Shown here: positions 17,402-25,699 of the stretch, one piece after another
Numbering within the stretch: position 1 is the first letter of the stretch
Layout: each line of letters opens with the position of its first letter
Assembly: GCF_000024865.1 (NCBI RefSeq)
Contig: NC_013595.1
Location: forward strand, 4,030,001-4,094,000
DNA: 64,000 bases
Direction of reading: 5' to 3'
DNA from: Streptosporangium roseum DSM 43021
GTDB taxonomy: Bacteria > Actinomycetota > Actinomycetes > Streptosporangiales > Streptosporangiaceae
Made by a program: the position numbers and the translations under genes
The notes under the pieces: generated by a model
Told to the model about the DNA's origin: nothing
Database searches by the model: none
What the model saw: the letters and a program-made list of their open reading frames with translations, nothing else

Positions 17402-18202
17402 ATGGCCAAAGATGATCTCATGAGAAGATTATCCGTACTGCTAGGTGTCCTGGCTCTCCTGCTCACGCCGTCGCTGCCAGGCACGGCGCACGCTCAGAGT
17501 CGTGGCTCACTGACACAGGCGATATCCGCGCTGAAGAGTGAGTTCGCAGAAAGAAGCAGTGTGCTCTTCTCCCAGAAGACCCGCGACGGCTTCGGCTCGG
17601 ACGTCGTCGCCTTGACGGTCGCCCACGGCAAACACCGTTTCGCGGCCAAGGTGGGCGTGTACGCCAGTGACGTCACGGACACCTTCACCACGGGTGACAG
17701 GCCTGTCCACTTCCGAATGATCAACGTCGGTCGCGACAGCTACACTCAAGGCACCTGGGCCAACATCCCCGAGGGCAAGAAGTGGCTCCACCGGCGGGAC
17801 TCGGACGGCTTCCTCTGGTCTCAAAACCTGGTAGACGCGCTAAATCCGAAATTCTTGCAGCTGATCTCCTCCGGAGCGGAGAAGACATCCGCCATGGACC
17901 GATACGACGGTGTCCCTGCCATCCGGTATGACGGTTCGGTGAAGGTCGGTAGCCTCGGCTCGCGCCAGGCCGGGATCTACTACGGCCCGAAAGATGGGAG
18001 ATCGGTAGGAGGCCGCATCAAGTGGAAGCTCTGGTTGGGCCCGGACAGCCTGCCCAGGCGCTTCCAGGCCGAGATCGTCTCTGATCCCTACGGCCCAGAG
18101 CGGGAAGTAGACATCGTGAGGATGAATGTCCTCTACAAGGGCTGGGGAACGCCTGTCCACATCGCAGCACCGCCCAAGAACCTTGTGGCCGAAGACGACT
18201 GA
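17402..18202 (+). CDS. Secreted protein of unknown function, LppX/LolA-like
   Basis: Length is 266 aa from the ATG at 17402 (a GTG at 17381 and an ATG at 17420 are also possible). MRRLSVLLGVLALLLTPSLP followed by GTAHA is a clean Sec signal peptide without a lipobox Cys. The mature part has the beta-rich pattern of LppX/LolA-like half-barrel proteins: alternating hydrophobic strands (DVVALTVAHGKHRFAAKVGV), conserved GVPAIRYDGSVKVG, and IKWKLWLGPDSLPRRFQAEI, which matches the usual dxxLPrr signature of that group. Such proteins carry or sense lipophilic molecules outside the membrane. It stands alone between repeat D and the tRNA-Arg scar. Confidence 0.65.
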   Translation: MAKDDLMRRLSVLLGVLALLLTPSLPGTAHAQSRGSLTQAISALKSEFAERSSVLFSQKTRDGFGSDVVALTVAHGKHRFAAKVGVYASDVTDTFTTGDRPVHFRMINVGRDSYTQGTWANIPEGKKWLHRRDSDGFLWSQNLVDALNPKFLQLISSGAEKTSAMDRYDGVPAIRYDGSVKVGSLGSRQAGIYYGPKDGRSVGGRIKWKLWLGPDSLPRRFQAEIVSDPYGPEREVDIVRMNVLYKGWGTPVHIAAPPKNLVAEDD

Positions 18203-18684
18203 GTTCACCGCTCGGCTCGCGCCTTTTGCGGCCCACGATCGGACTGACTTGCAAGCAGGTGATCCACCAGCATTCTGGGAGCCGTATTGGGAGCCATCAG
18301 GCCACGCGACCCTGGGTTGAGCTGGACTGATATGAACAGGCGGATCGTACGCGACCTGCGCGGCGAACTGATCTGAACGCTCTTGGACGTCGTTTGGAGA
18401 TCTACGGATCAGAAGGTTAGAGGTTCGAGTACCTCCGGCCGCGCAGTTGCAAGGAGGCCTCTGGACAAGGGTTACGCCGTCAGGGCCTTCGTGTCTTTTT
18501 GATTGTTCGTGCTTCTTGTTAACAGCTTGGCTCCTCATACTCGCTGATCGCTTTGGCGAATATCCCGGAGGCTAAAGCCTCCACTGATCTCTCCACAGGT
18601 CTGAGGGGTGATCAATGGGCTAGGACGTCGTTCGTCCATCCCACCTCACAGGCCCATGGTGATTGCGCCGTGGATCACGTCCGG
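18203..18684. other. Gene-free stretch containing the tRNA-Arg scar
   Basis: About 480 bp between convergent genes. It holds the repeat and tRNA-Arg-like sequence listed at 18317-18445. The remainder to 18684 shows no gene or clear terminator. Confidence 0.5.
18317..18445 (+). repeat. Repeat C with tRNA-Arg(ACG) 3' half
   Basis: 18317-18418 is a third, more diverged copy of the 100-bp unit at 12851 and 14711, with the same terminal peptide frame (WTDMNRRIVRDLRGELI, stop). It runs into CTACGGATCAGAAGGTTAGA, GGTTCGAGTACC and CGGCCGCGCA (18402-18445), that is, the anticodon loop to acceptor end of tRNA-Arg(ACG). The 5' half is missing. Confidence 0.75.
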
Positions 18685-19908
18685 CTAAGACAGCGCCCAT
18701 TCGCCCTTCTGCTGACCAAACATGACCCCGAACTGCAGTTTGGCAGGCGTCGCCGAGGCGGGAACTTCGAATACGATCAGGCCTTTTCGGGTATCGCCGC
18801 GGTTCACAGTGACCGATCCGCCGAACGCGGCTCCCTCCGTCACTTCCGCGAACGTTGGCCGATGCTGTTGCCCTTCGGCGTCGATCAACGTCCCGCCGAC
18901 AGCCGGTGAGTCGGTGTAGATCTCCTGGCCGACATTCTTCAAGGTGAGTTCGACAGCGATGTAGCGGTTGCCGTCTTTCGGCTTCAGGAACTGGTTGCCG
19001 GAGGTCGCGTTGTCAATGACCCGATTGGGGGTGACAGCGACTTCAACGCCGGGCTGTAGCCCCTTAACGGTGATGGTCTCGCCGACCTTCGCCACCGTCA
19101 CTGTCTGCGCTTGCGCTGTCGGCGGCTGTGCGATCAGGGGCTGAGTCGGCACGGGGGTGAGCCGTAAGCCGCCATCCTGTCCACCGCAGACCTTGGAGGC
19201 CCGCCGCTCCTGCACGATCTGATCGAGGCTCTTGGTGCGGTACTCCTGCTGCTGATCGGCAGGTAGGACATACCGCCACGCCTGGCCTTCATAGGTGAAG
19301 TCGAAGGTGAACGCTGCGATCAAACGGTTGGCGTTCACCTTCGCGCCGGTGCCGTTGACAGCGACTGAGCTGATTGTGAACCGCAGATTCTGCGCGGCCT
19401 GCGGGCACTGTTCGAACATGCTGATGTAGTCGTCGCGCGGCATCAGGGACTGCGACTGCGCAGACCAGCGATCCCAGAACTCGCCATAGGAGCCGGCCGA
19501 GTACAGATCGAACGCCTGTTGCGCGGCAGTGCGTACCCCGGGCTCGGTCTGCTCCTGCGCCCGCAGGTCCACCAGGGCCACTCTCGCTCCCTCGGATGAT
19601 CCGGTCGAGGTGGCGGAGTTGAGTACGAGGAGGGTCGTGACGACGGCAACACCGAGCAGCGCGATGACGGCCAGCGCGACAGTCGCCACGGAGAGGGCCG
19701 ACCCGCCACGCCGCTGCTGTGATTGCGGCACCGGTTGTTGCATCGGATAGCCGTTAGTCGCATACAGCCGCGGCTGTACCTGCCTGTATGCCGTCGGCTG
19801 CTGCGGGTAGCCCTGGGAAGGGTAGGGGCCGTGCTGGGACGGTTGGCTGTTGTAGGGCTGCCACGGGCGCTGACCATGCGGCTGCCGACCCTGCGGGGGA
19901 TACGTCAC
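18685..19908 (-). CDS. Membrane-anchored DUF4352-like protein
   Basis: A 407-aa protein. Residues 1-65 are Pro/Gln/Tyr-rich and cytoplasmic (PQGRQPHGQRP, SQPSQHGPYPSQGYPQQP). One transmembrane helix follows (SVATVALAVIALLGVAVVTT, about 73-92). The outer part has a 150-residue NTF2-like segment (AAQQAFDLYSAGSYGEFWDRW) and a C-terminal Ig-like domain of the DUF4352 type, with YIAVELTLKNVGQEIY, then TRKGLIVFEVPASATPAKLQ. Proteins of this layout are extracytoplasmic and may sense or bind ligands; the role is unknown. No partner gene. Confidence 0.75.
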   Translation of the reverse strand: MTYPPQGRQPHGQRPWQPYNSQPSQHGPYPSQGYPQQPTAYRQVQPRLYATNGYPMQQPVPQSQQRRGGSALSVATVALAVIALLGVAVVTTLLVLNSATSTGSSEGARVALVDLRAQEQTEPGVRTAAQQAFDLYSAGSYGEFWDRWSAQSQSLMPRDDYISMFEQCPQAAQNLRFTISSVAVNGTGAKVNANRLIAAFTFDFTYEGQAWRYVLPADQQQEYRTKSLDQIVQERRASKVCGGQDGGLRLTPVPTQPLIAQPPTAQAQTVTVAKVGETITVKGLQPGVEVAVTPNRVIDNATSGNQFLKPKDGNRYIAVELTLKNVGQEIYTDSPAVGGTLIDAEGQQHRPTFAEVTEGAAFGGSVTVNRGDTRKGLIVFEVPASATPAKLQFGVMFGQQKGEWALS

Positions 19909-20157
19909 GACATCTCCGGATGACTGGGGTGCGTGTGAGACGCCTGAGATGTCGCCCCGGGTTACACATGGCCAAACCGGGCCACCCGTGTGCCGCTTAC
20001 AGCAGCGCCGTACGGCAACACCGCCTTATGCGACCACACGTCGCCGTCCCGTATTCACCATCCGACCAAGGAGTGAGCCTGCAGATCTGGGCCGCGCTGT
20101 TCACTCGTCATGAGGGGGCTGAGGTTCGAACGGGTAGGACGTGAGTGGTTTCCCGTG

Positions 20158-20586
20158 CTACTTCGCGCGTACGGTCACCGCTGCTCGCGGCGCGTGAAAG
20201 ACCAGGCTCAGCGTGAAGGCGTCCAGCGTGAACAGGTCGGTGCCGTCCCAGTCGAACAGCCCGACCTGCCCCGGTGGAGCATCAGGGGTAGTGGCCACGC
20301 AGTCATGGCCCTCCTGGTCCTCGTGCCACTCGACGAGGCGGACGTCCTCGAACCGGAAGACCACGACAGGCGTCTTCGCCAGTTCGAGTGGAGTCCACTG
20401 CAGATCGTAGACGAACTCCAATTCCAATGTCGGCGGCCTGCCGGGCGCATAGGTCAGGCGCCTGAAGTCGGTGTCGTGGAGGTAGACATGGGCACCCTCC
20501 TCGGTCCAGAACTCGTACATGCCTCCCTTGGAAGTGATGCCACGATCTCTGTCCTTCGTCACGCCGGCGAACTCGGTCGCTGACAT
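20158..20586 (-). CDS. Hypothetical soluble protein
   Basis: A 142-aa beta-rich protein (TLELEFVYDLQWTPLELAKT, VVFRFEDVRLVEWHED) without signal peptide or membrane segment. It resembles small actinobacterial proteins of unknown function that occur singly in accessory regions, possibly immunity-like, but I cannot name a family. It starts at the ATG at 20586. Downstream lies the DUF4352-like gene, 250 bp away on the same strand. Confidence 0.6.
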   Translation of the reverse strand: MSATEFAGVTKDRDRGITSKGGMYEFWTEEGAHVYLHDTDFRRLTYAPGRPPTLELEFVYDLQWTPLELAKTPVVVFRFEDVRLVEWHEDQEGHDCVATTPDAPPGQVGLFDWDGTDLFTLDAFTLSLVFHAPRAAVTVRAK

Positions 20587-20711
20587 GAGGACATGGTCCT
20601 ACAGACCGGAACGATTTGGCAGGTCCCGGCGGAGCGGTGGCAGCAGCGTCCCCGCACGCGGGCACACCACGGCAACCGTCCACCACCCTCTGGCCGAGGT
20701 CTCCGCTACCC

Positions 20712-20772
20712 GGCCAGGGTGATTGATCCGCCCGAAAAGCGGAAGGTCAGCAGTTCGACTCCGCCCCTGACC
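20712..20772 (+). pseudogene. tRNA-Phe(GAA) pseudogene without D arm
   Basis: The anticodon arm TCCGC-CCGAAAA-GCGGA (20727-20743) is intact. GGCCAGG (20712) and CCTGACC (20766) could form an imperfect acceptor stem. Only 8 nt remain where the D arm should be, and the T stem has two mismatches. A strong terminator follows, as after a real tRNA gene. Confidence 0.6.
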
Positions 20773-20793
20773 GTCAGCGTTGACCAGCAAGAA

Positions 20794-20822
20794 CGCCCCG
20801 AAGCGATCATCGCTCCGGGGCG
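20794..20822 (+). terminator. Rho-independent-like terminator
   Basis: CGCCCCGAAGCGATCATCGC with TCCGGGGCG completes a long GC hairpin (11-12 bp stem with one G.A or G.T irregularity), followed by CTTTCG. It sits just after the tRNA-Phe relic. Confidence 0.7.
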
Positions 20823-20856
20823 CTTTCGTGGTGTTGACGGCAACCCCGGATTGGGT

Positions 20857-21354
20857 TCAGGTGTCCACCTCATAGCGATACCAACGCCGCGGATCCCCGC
20901 CCTCGTGCAGCCACAGCGTCCCATCTCTGCCGATCTTCCCCCGTGCCCAGCCGGGTCGGGTGCCGGCCGTCTGGTAGCAGCAGGTGCTCGCGATCCGTCT
21001 CGGTGACGGCTCCGTCCTGCCGGCGGGTCCCGCGGATCTCCCAGCGGAAGCCGCCGCTCGCTCGGTGCTGATCGAGGAAGGCAAGCTCGGAACCGGAGAC
21101 GGCCAAGCCGGTGCACCGTGTGACGGGGTCGGTGTGACGCTCCGGACGCCGTCAGCATCGATCTCGATCAGCGGAATCTCGCGGATCTCGACTCCGTCGC
21201 AGATGACGGCGGTCGTGTCGTAGCGTGAGGGCGGCCGGAGCCCGGAGAAGTGCGGGATGGGAGTGAAGCCCTGAGCGGGGTCGGCGACCAGGGCGGCGAG
21301 CCGGCCGCGGTAGTCGGGTTCGTAGCTGATGGGGATGATCTCGGGGACTGCCAT
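20857..21354 (-). pseudogene. Hypothetical protein gene with two compensating frameshifts
   Basis: From the ATG at 21354 the frame reads a plausible protein (MAVPEIIPISYEPDYRGRLA, ADPAQGFTPIPHFSGLRPPS, IREIPLIEIDADGVRSV). Near 21105 the sensible reading moves to another frame (SGSELAFLDQHRASGGFRWE, HLLLPDGRHP), and near 20955 it returns to the first (KIGRDGTLWLHEGGDPRRWY) up to the stop at 20857. Two opposite single-base changes would explain this. It is either a recently decayed gene or a gene whose central 50 residues are truly shifted. No family recognised. It is downstream of 21522 on the same strand. Confidence 0.6.
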
Positions 21355-21521
21355 GCGCGGGGGAGTGGCGGTCGGGTCCGACAGTGCCTCCGCACCGCGC
21401 GTGATCTTGCTGACGGAAGTGCTGACACCATCCCTGGACGCGAGTGGACACCCACAGAAGATGATCAAGTGTGAGGTGTCTCCGAGCTGGTTTTTCTGAC
21501 ATCCGTGGGATCCCGAACCGA

Positions 21522-21983
21522 CTACGGATCGGAAGGTGCCCGGCCGGTGTTCTGCCTGTCCCGGCTCCAGATCTCGGTGCATCGAGGGAGGTCTTCGATG
21601 CCTCCGCCTTCGGGGATCATGCCCCAGAGGAAGGGGATCAGGTACTGGGGTGGTTCGCCCAGGAGCGCGGTCAGTTCGTCCTCGGTGATGGTGAGGGTGA
21701 ATGCCGAGCCCGGTTGCCCGGGGTTCCATCCCTGATCGAGGGCTCGCCGGATGCATCCGGCGACGAGGACGGGGCGGACCGCGGTGGTCCGTTCTCCGAG
21801 CGGGTTGTCCGGCCGGGCGAAGGGAAGTGACACCACGAGAACGCGCCCCGGCTCCTCGGGCCGCTCGACGGTGACGGTGAGGGGGCTCCAGCCGTCGCCC
21901 TGGCGGTGGGTGGGCCTGCGCCGGATCCGCCAGCGGAAGGCGGTGCCGTCGACGTTGATGGGCCGTGAGCCCTTTCTGGGCAT
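21522..21983 (-). CDS. Conserved hypothetical protein
   Basis: A 153-aa protein from the ATG at 21983. The opening MPRKGSRPINVDGTAFRWRI, then GWSPLTVTVERPEEPGRVLV and VLVAGCIRRALDQGWNPGQP, matches a widespread actinobacterial protein of unknown function with a single mixed alpha/beta domain. GGAGG lies about 12 nt upstream. Its 3' end overlaps a tRNA-Arg-like motif (CTACGGATCGGAAGGTG at 21522), so the C-terminus may have been replaced when an element inserted or left. Confidence 0.7.
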   Translation of the reverse strand: MPRKGSRPINVDGTAFRWRIRRRPTHRQGDGWSPLTVTVERPEEPGRVLVVSLPFARPDNPLGERTTAVRPVLVAGCIRRALDQGWNPGQPGSAFTLTITEDELTALLGEPPQYLIPFLWGMIPEGGGIEDLPRCTEIWSRDRQNTGRAPSDP

Positions 21984-22145
21984 CGCCACGGGCGCCTCCG
22001 AGTTTCTGCTCCGTTGCGTCGCTGCTCCGTGGGAGTACCGAAGGCATCGAGAAGTGAAGTGACGCGAGACGCCCGCAAGCGTAGCCGCTGCTCGTCCCCA
22101 TGATCGAGCCGTTTTCGCGGGTGGACCGACCACATATCGGAGATC

Positions 22146-22171
22146 ACCCGGATCTACGAGGGCAGGGCACA
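22146..22171 (+). repeat. Left flanking direct repeat of the biosynthetic block
   Basis: ACCCGGATCTACGAGGGCAG followed by GGCACA. It differs from the sequence at 36229-36253 by one substitution and one extra base and is in the same orientation. The two bracket the operon at 22565-35708. Confidence 0.55.
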
Positions 22172-22191
22172 TGAGCCCGAATATGTGCCCT
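22164..22191. terminator. Hairpin downstream of the biosynthetic operon
   Basis: AGGGCACAT (22164-22172) and ATGTGCCCT (22183-22191) form a 9-bp perfect stem with a 10-nt loop. A third AGGGCACA follows at 22199. It could end transcription of the minus-strand operon, but there is no U-tract. Confidence 0.45.
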
Positions 22192-22564
22192 GAGCCTCAG
22201 GGCACACGAAGGAGGGCGGCGGCAGGAGGACGGCGGCTCCGCCGCAAGGACGCGCTCGTTCGGGTAGGTGCCGTCGTACCTGTCGTACCTGTCGAACACG
22301 GCGTCCACGGAACGCGACACCTCATCCACGACGTTCGCCCCGGCCCCCGAAGCCGCATCCTCAGCTTCGCGGCCGACTCGGTGCGGAATCCGCCCGCCAG
22401 GACGGCGGACTTGCCTCGAAGATCCATAGCTGAGAAGGACAGGCGGACCGTGCGACGATGTGCACCGCCGCGCTCGCCGAACCGGTCGCCGTGCAGGGCG
22501 ACCGGTCCGCCGGGCGCGGCCGGCGGCGGGCTGAGGAGTTCGGGCGCGGGCAGTGGACGGGCGA
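22192..22564. other. Gene-poor junction downstream of the SARP gene
   Basis: About 370 bp. A minus-strand frame reads MDLRGKSAVLAGGF near 22425, like the opening of an SDR, but nothing recognisable follows. It is probably decayed sequence. Confidence 0.4.
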
Positions 22565-25500
22565 TCACGAGGGCCGGGCGGAACGTTGTTCCCACGCTCG
22601 GCCGATCTCCGCCACCACGGCCAGCGCGGCGCCCTCCTGGAGGCGGTAGTTCGTCGGGCGGGCCAGCTCCAGCGCCTCGTCGGCGAGGGAGAGCGCCAGG
22701 TCGCGCCGGCCTGTACCGAGGTGCGCGCGGGCGAGCCCGAGCAGGGCCCGGACTCGCATGTAGCGCATGCCCGCCTCAGTCGCGAGTTCGAGGGCCCGCT
22801 GATGCGCGTCCGCCGCCTCGCCGTAGCGTTCGCCCAGCGTACGGACGGTGCCGAGGACGTTCGCCGCGGTGCACAGGGCGTAGACATGATGGGTGCTCTC
22901 GGCCAGGTCGTGCGCCGCGATCGCGTGGTCGAGGGCAGGGCCGAGACGGCCCGCGTCGCGGTGGATCTCCGCCAGGGTGGCGAGGCTTTTGACCTCGGGC
23001 ACGGGCAGGCCGCTTGCGCGATCGTGTGCGAGCGCCTCGGTGGCCAGGGCCAAGGCCTCGTCGAGGTGCCCGAGGAGGCGCCGGACGGTTGCGAGCTCGT
23101 TCAACGAGGAGCTCAGCGGGCTGCCACGCAGCGTCCGGTGCAGTGCCACGGCATGGCGCAAGTATCGTTCCGCCTCGCCGAGGGCGCCGAGTTCGAGGTG
23201 CATGGTGCCGAGATTGCTCAGGGCGTTCGTCTCGCCGTAGACATTGCCGATGTCGCGGTTGATCCGCAGGGCGACATCGAGGTGGTCGACGGCGGGCTGG
23301 AGCTCGCCCTGATCGTGGCAGGCGGAGGCGGCGTTGTTGTGGGCGGCGGAGACGCCTTGAGGCCATCCGGCCTGTTCGCTGTAGCGCGCGGCGGCGGCGT
23401 AGGCGGCGCGTGCCTGACCGTAGTCGGAGCGTAGCTGGGCGGCGGCGCCGACGCAGAGCTGCGCCGTCGCCAGGCCGGACGGCTCGCCCTCGGCCGTGGC
23501 GGCGCGCAGGGCCGCCTCGGCGACGGCCACGCAGTCGGCGATGTCGATGTGCTGGAACAGGTGGCCGCGCAGGGCATCGGCGATCAGCCACGCGTGGTGC
23601 CGCGGTCCGTGCTCGGCCGCGTGGACCGCGATCGCGATCAGGTTCGCACGCTCGTCCCGCAACCAGTCCGCGGCCGCGCCGCGCCCGTCCGGCGAGCGGC
23701 CGGCGTGCTCGTCCGGCGCCTGTACGGCGGGCTGCCGAACGACCGCTTCGAGGGCGGGCAGCCGGGTGATCGACGGATAGGCGATCTCGGCCGCCCAGGC
23801 GGCTCTGGCCAGATACCAGGCGCCGAGGCGTTCGGCGGCCTCATGGCGGCTCTCCGAGTCGTCTTCCTGCCGGGCGAGTTCTCCGGCGTACTGGCGCAGC
23901 AGGTCGTGGAAGGTGTGGCGGTGCGGCTGATGCTCTGTGAGAAGGTGAGCGGCGGCGAGCCGGTCCAGCAGCCGCTCGGCTTGCGTCACGTCGATGCCCG
24001 CCAGGGCCGCGGCGGCCGGCGCCGTGACGTCGGGTCCGGGGACCAGTCCGAGCAGCCGGAACAGCCGCCGGGCGGGGGGCGGTAACCGCGCATAGGACAG
24101 GCTGAACGCGGCGCGCACCGCCATGTCGCCGTCGATCTGGAGCATGTCCAGCCGCCCGGCGGCCAGAGCCGTGCCGTAGCCGGCCAGCGACCAGTGCGGA
24201 TGGGTGGCCAGGGTGGCGGCGGCCACGCGCAGGGCGAGCGGCAGGTGGGCGCAGAGCCGGACGATCTCCTCCGCCGTTCGCCGCTCGGCCGCCAGGCGCT
24301 CGGCGCCGATCACCGATTCCAGCAGTCTCAGGCTTTCGGCGTGGCCGAGCATGCCCAGGGAGAGCCGCCGGGCGCCATGGGAGGCCGCCAGCCCGGCGAG
24401 CGCGTCCCGGCTGGTGACCAGGGTGAGGCAGCCCGGAGCGCCCGGTAACAGCGGTCGTACCTGGTCGGCTGTGTGGGCGTTGTCGAGCAGTACGAGTATC
24501 CGCCTGCCCGACAGGTGTGACCGGTACAGGCCCGCGGCCCTCTCCTCGTCGCCGGGGATCTGCTCGGCCGGCACGCCCAGTGATCCCAGCATCCGGGTGA
24601 GCGCCTCCAGCGGCGCCATCGGCGGACGCAGCGAGTGCCCCCGCAGGTCGATGTAGAGCTGCCCGTCCGGGAATTCGTCGGCCGTCCGGTGGCCGAAACG
24701 CAGGGCGAGGGCGGTCTTTCCCACCCCGGCCGCCCCGGTGACGGCTGTCACGACGGCCATGGTCGAACTGTCGGGAACGGCGTAGCGCCGCAACGCGGCC
24801 AGATCGCGTTCGCGCCCCACGAAGCCCATGACGTCGGGTGGCAGCTCGGCGGGGGCCGGGGTGTGCCGCGCCTGCTGCTGTGGCGGGATGTCCAGGCCGG
24901 GATCGTCGGCGAGGATGGCCGCCTCCAGCCGGCGCAGCTCGGGCCCCGGGTCGAGGCCGAGCTCCTCGGCCAGCAGGATCCGTCCGGTGCGGTAGATCTC
25001 CAGCGCGTCGGAGCGCCGCCCCGACCGGTAGAGGGCCAGCATGAGCATCCCGCGCAGGCGTTCCCGTAGCGGCTGCTCGGCGAGAAGCGCCGCCAGCTCG
25101 CCGGTCAGGTCGCGGTGCCGGCCCAGCGTCAGCTCCAGCTCGGCCCGCTCTTCGAGGGCGACCAGCCGCAGCTCCTCCCACCGGCTCACGGAGGCCTCCG
25201 CCTCCGGCAGCTCCAGATCGGCGAGCACCGGACCTCGCCACCACGCCAGTGCCCGGCTCAAAAGGTCGCTGGCCTCGGCCGGTCGCCCTTCCCTCGCCGC
25301 CTGCCGGGCTCGCTCGATGTCCTGTTCGGCTCGCTGGGCGTCGGTGAGACCGCCACGCAGCCGGTAGCCGGAACCCATGGTCTCGATGAGCTGCGGCTCG
25401 ACACCGGCCTCCCGCAGCGCCCGGCGTACCGTGGCCATCGCGATCATCACCTGGTTGCGCACGGTGGCCGGCGGGTCGGCGCCCCAGATCGCGGCCAGGC

Positions 25501-25657
25501 GTTCGATGGTGAACATCTGCCCGTGGTGCACCACGAGCATGGCCAGAACCGCCCGGGCACGCTGCCCGCTCAGCCGCACCGCCCGCCCGTCCACCACGAC
25601 CTCGAACGGGCCCAGGATTCTGAACTCCACCTCGCGGGCCCCCATGGTGATCACCAT
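22565..25657 (-). CDS. SARP-type activator with NB-ARC and TPR domains (AfsR-like)
   Basis: A 1030-aa regulator. Residues about 8-100 form an OmpR-like winged helix (EFRILGPFEVVVDGRAVRLS) and about 100-250 the bacterial transcriptional activation domain (ALYRSGRRSDALEIYRTGRI). An NB-ARC ATPase follows, with Walker A GAAGVGKTALALRFGH near residue 305 and Walker B ILVLLDNAHTADQV near 390. TPR repeats (NALSNLGTMHLELGALGEAE) run from about 640 to the end. Large SARPs activate antibiotic operons by binding direct repeats near -35. It is the last gene in the operon, 42 nt after the SDR, so it probably feeds back on its own operon. The likely target is the triple repeat at 35820-35848. Confidence 0.93.
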   Translation of the reverse strand: MVITMGAREVEFRILGPFEVVVDGRAVRLSGQRARAVLAMLVVHHGQMFTIERLAAIWGADPPATVRNQVMIAMATVRRALREAGVEPQLIETMGSGYRLRGGLTDAQRAEQDIERARQAAREGRPAEASDLLSRALAWWRGPVLADLELPEAEASVSRWEELRLVALEERAELELTLGRHRDLTGELAALLAEQPLRERLRGMLMLALYRSGRRSDALEIYRTGRILLAEELGLDPGPELRRLEAAILADDPGLDIPPQQQARHTPAPAELPPDVMGFVGRERDLAALRRYAVPDSSTMAVVTAVTGAAGVGKTALALRFGHRTADEFPDGQLYIDLRGHSLRPPMAPLEALTRMLGSLGVPAEQIPGDEERAAGLYRSHLSGRRILVLLDNAHTADQVRPLLPGAPGCLTLVTSRDALAGLAASHGARRLSLGMLGHAESLRLLESVIGAERLAAERRTAEEIVRLCAHLPLALRVAAATLATHPHWSLAGYGTALAAGRLDMLQIDGDMAVRAAFSLSYARLPPPARRLFRLLGLVPGPDVTAPAAAALAGIDVTQAERLLDRLAAAHLLTEHQPHRHTFHDLLRQYAGELARQEDDSESRHEAAERLGAWYLARAAWAAEIAYPSITRLPALEAVVRQPAVQAPDEHAGRSPDGRGAAADWLRDERANLIAIAVHAAEHGPRHHAWLIADALRGHLFQHIDIADCVAVAEAALRAATAEGEPSGLATAQLCVGAAAQLRSDYGQARAAYAAAARYSEQAGWPQGVSAAHNNAASACHDQGELQPAVDHLDVALRINRDIGNVYGETNALSNLGTMHLELGALGEAERYLRHAVALHRTLRGSPLSSSLNELATVRRLLGHLDEALALATEALAHDRASGLPVPEVKSLATLAEIHRDAGRLGPALDHAIAAHDLAESTHHVYALCTAANVLGTVRTLGERYGEAADAHQRALELATEAGMRYMRVRALLGLARAHLGTGRRDLALSLADEALELARPTNYRLQEGAALAVVAEIGRAWEQRSARPS

Positions 25658-25699
25658 ATCGGCTCCGCCCGCGCGGTCGGCGCCGATCGACCGGCACGG

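Noticed and set aside
18402..18445. An intact tRNA-Arg gene
   Set aside because: Only the segment from the anticodon loop to the acceptor end is present; the preceding sequence cannot form the D arm or the 5' acceptor strand.
17840..18538. Minus-strand frame with GGTRTSNLLIRRSP
   Set aside because: This peptide is the familiar antisense translation of tRNA 3' ends, not a gene; likewise RSRTADLPLFG near 20770 and TQTRNLRIKRSA near 15240.
20857..22101. One 414-codon minus-strand gene covering 20857-22101
   Set aside because: Only the part from 21354 down resembles a protein; the upper part is a shadow of the 153-aa gene at 21522-21983 in another frame.
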